Positions 62,332-64,000 of a stretch of DNA of 64,000 bases are shown here, in pieces; positions within the stretch are counted from its first letter, which is position 1, and the number at the start of each line of letters is the position of its first letter. Made by a program: the position numbers and the translations under genes. The DNA is from Pseudoxanthomonas sp. CF385 (GTDB taxonomy: Bacteria > Pseudomonadota > Gammaproteobacteria > Xanthomonadales > Xanthomonadaceae), in assembly GCF_900104255.1 (NCBI RefSeq), contig NZ_FNKZ01000001.1, positions 2,141,552 through 2,205,551 on the forward strand, read 5' to 3'. The notes beneath the pieces were generated by a model. That model did not search any database, had not been told where the DNA came from, and saw only the letters and a list, made by a program, of their open reading frames with translations.

Positions 62332-63759
62332 TCACCCTTCCATCTGCTCCAGTTCCTTGCCCCGCGTTTCGTGGACGAACTTCAACACGAAGAACACCGA
62401 AACGATCGCGGCCAGCGTGTAGAGGCTGTAGGCACCCGCCAGGCCGATGCTGCCGAGCAGGATCGGAAACGTCACGGTGATGGCGAAGTTGGATGTCCAC
62501 TGCGCGGCGCCGGCCACCGCCAGTGCGGAACCGCGGATCTGGTTCGGGAACATCTCGCCCAGCATCACCCACATCACCGGCCCCCACGACATGTTGAAGA
62601 AGATGACGTAGATGTTCGCGGCCACCAGCGCCAGCGTGCCCATGCCTTCGGGCAACTGCAGGTGGCCGTCCACCAGTGAGCCGCTGGCGAACGCCACGAC
62701 GACCAGCGCCAGGGACACCGCCATGCCGGCCGAGCCGATCCACAGCAGCGGCTTGCGGCCGATACGGTCGATCAGCAGCACGGTGACGATGCAGGCGCCG
62801 ATGCTGAGCGCGCCGGACAGCACGTTGATCAGCAGCGCATCGTTCTCGGAGAAGCCGACCGCCTGCCACAGCACCGCGCCGTAATAGAACACCACGTTGA
62901 TGCCGACCAGCTGCTGGAAGGTCGCCAGGCCGATGCCGACCCAGACGATGGGCCGGATCTTGCCGGTGGTCTTGTTCTTCAGGTCGGACAGCTGCGGTCG
63001 GTGATGATCCTGCGACAGCGAGGCATCGATCTCCGCGAGTTTGGCCTGCGCCTCGGCGCCGCCGAACAACCGCGTCAGCACGCGCAGCGCCTCGTCCTTG
63101 CGACGCTTTACCACCAGGTAGCGCGGGCTCTCCGGGATGGTCAGCAGCAGCACCAGGAACAGCAGCGACGGGATCGCCTGCATCCAGAACATCCAGCGCC
63201 ACGCCGCATGCCCGCCCCACAACACTTCGGTGGAAGCGCCCGCGGCCTTGGCCAGCAGATAGTTGCTGAGGAAGGCGGCGAACAGTCCACTGATGATGGC
63301 GATCTGCTGCACCGTCGCAAGGCGCCCGCGGTAGCGCGCCGGGGCGACCTCGGCGATGTAGGCCGGCGAGATCACGCTCGCCGCGCCGACCGCGAACCCA
63401 CCCAGCACGCGCGCGGCGATGAACAGCAGCGATGTGTGTGCAGCACCAGCCCCGATCGCGGAAAGCAGGAACAGCACGGCCGAGATGATCAGTACGCTGC
63501 GACGCCCCCACTGGTCGGCCAGGCGCCCGGCTACGAAAGCGCCGAACGCGCATCCCAGCAGCATGGAAGCGACCTCGAACCCGATGCCTGCCGAACTCGA
63601 TTGGAACGTTTGCTTGAGACCGTCGATCGTGCCGTTGATGACGCCGCTGTCGAAGCCGAACAGGAATCCGCCGATCGTCGCCACACAGCTGATCAGAATG
63701 ATGAAACGGGTGTTCTCGCCGCTGGCGATATCGCCCCGATCGAATGCGGTCGTGCTCAT
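62332..63759 (-). CDS. MFS sugar porter (xylose/proton symporter-like)
   Basis: A 475-residue transporter of the sugar-porter family. Motifs seen are GFLFGFDSGVINGTIDGL, FVAGRLADQWGRRSVL, PESPRYLVVKRR (PESPR), IDRIGRKPLLW and a PETKG-like VHETRGKELEQ. Twelve membrane segments fit. It starts at MSTTAFDRGD with GGAGGGGC upstream. It follows xylA and probably brings in xylose, complementing the oligosaccharide symporter. The gene is convergent with the LacI regulator gene. Confidence 0.93.
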   Translation of the reverse strand: MSTTAFDRGDIASGENTRFIILISCVATIGGFLFGFDSGVINGTIDGLKQTFQSSSAGIGFEVASMLLGCAFGAFVAGRLADQWGRRSVLIISAVLFLLSAIGAGAAHTSLLFIAARVLGGFAVGAASVISPAYIAEVAPARYRGRLATVQQIAIISGLFAAFLSNYLLAKAAGASTEVLWGGHAAWRWMFWMQAIPSLLFLVLLLTIPESPRYLVVKRRKDEALRVLTRLFGGAEAQAKLAEIDASLSQDHHRPQLSDLKNKTTGKIRPIVWVGIGLATFQQLVGINVVFYYGAVLWQAVGFSENDALLINVLSGALSIGACIVTVLLIDRIGRKPLLWIGSAGMAVSLALVVVAFASGSLVDGHLQLPEGMGTLALVAANIYVIFFNMSWGPVMWVMLGEMFPNQIRGSALAVAGAAQWTSNFAITVTFPILLGSIGLAGAYSLYTLAAIVSVFFVLKFVHETRGKELEQMEG

Positions 63760-63797
63760 TCGCGTCGCCCCTCCAGGCTTGTCGACTTGAAGTCCGT

Positions 63798-63819
63798 CCC
63801 CTGCGGCTCCCCGCAGGGG
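63798..63819 (-). promoter_or_regulatory. Intergenic hairpin between xylA and the sugar-porter gene
   Basis: A perfect 9-base stem (CCCCTGCGG / CCGCAGGGG) with a four-base loop. On the minus strand no T-run follows, so it is more likely an RNA-stability or partial attenuation element within the xylA-porter transcript. Confidence 0.55.
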
Positions 63820-63835
63820 TTTCGTCATGGCTGAC

Positions 63836-64000
63836 TCAGCGCAGCAGGTACTGGTTGAGCAGGTTCTCGTAACGCTCCTGCTTGCCGCTGATCTGCTTCG
63901 GTTCACCGAGCTGCGTGGCCAGACCGGCCAGGCCGGCCAGATCCAGCGCACCGGTCTCGAAATCCCTGCCCTGCCCGCTGTCGAAGCTGGCGTAGCGCGC
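63836..64000 (-). CDS. xylA: Xylose isomerase, C-terminal part (5' end outside window)
   Basis: The last 54 residues of xylose isomerase are encoded here. The frame reads [16 protein letters not shown] and ends [22 protein letters not shown], the conserved C-terminus of XylA. The enzyme converts D-xylose to D-xylulose and is the cytoplasmic end point of the xylan cluster. Most of the gene lies right of the window. Confidence 0.93.
   Translation of the reverse strand, partial: ARYASFDSGQGRDFETGALDLAGLAGLATQLGEPKQISGKQERYENLLNQYLLR

Overview
The window is a GC-rich, densely coding stretch of a gammaproteobacterial chromosome, most likely from the Xanthomonadaceae (Pseudoxanthomonas/Lysobacter/Xanthomonas type). 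The evidence is the ftsK-lolA-rarA-crcB order, the TonB receptor with its DUF3649/PepSY/DUF3325 partners, and a xylan/glucuronoxylan cluster whose LacI regulator and operator resemble the Xanthomonas XylR/xyl-box system. The genus is inferred from gene content only. No tRNA, rRNA or CRISPR array was recognised, and no gap without a gene exceeds about 300 bases.

Layout. 1-3320: housekeeping genes (ftsK 3' end, lolA, rarA, crcB). 3530-8360: a five-gene operon resembling the Fap functional-amyloid system. It encodes a large Gly-rich exported protein, two small exported proteins carrying an L-x-x-x-R-G-G motif, a C39-like cysteine protease and a coiled-coil/beta-barrel outer-membrane protein. 8382-15354: a small membrane protein, a DUF4124-like protein, hemN with an upstream FNR-type box, an MFS exporter, and an FdhF/YdeP-type molybdoenzyme coupled to fdhD. 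15400-20073: a Fur-type box and a four-gene siderophore/iron uptake operon.

20084-35617: a surface-protein locus on the minus strand. It holds a 710-aa exported protein ending inside a DUF11 domain, a 2753-aa exported protein with 24 Ig-like modules that begins with what look like the missing DUF11 strands, and a translationally coupled 1179-aa beta-barrel protein. Three paralogous XRE-type regulators bracket these genes. 35658-47408: small unknown genes and a stress-flavoured set (CBS protein, HWE kinase and response regulator, cupin, ferritin-like protein, glycine-zipper protein, host-attachment protein, thioredoxin, catalase, ABC1 kinase, OmpR-type regulator). 47437-48842: a lower-GC patch that begins with a dif-like XerCD site and carries a DUF3653-like gene and two unrecognised genes, probably a mobile-element remnant.

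49019-64000: a xylan-oligosaccharide utilisation cluster (aldose epimerase, GH43, GPH transporter, GH3-PA14, GH43, acetylesterase, GH67 alpha-glucuronidase, divergent LacI regulator, MFS sugar porter, xylose isomerase 3' end), mostly joined by 4-nt stop/start overlaps. Together these genes could take acetylated, arabinosylated and glucuronosylated xylo-oligosaccharides to xylose and on to xylulose.
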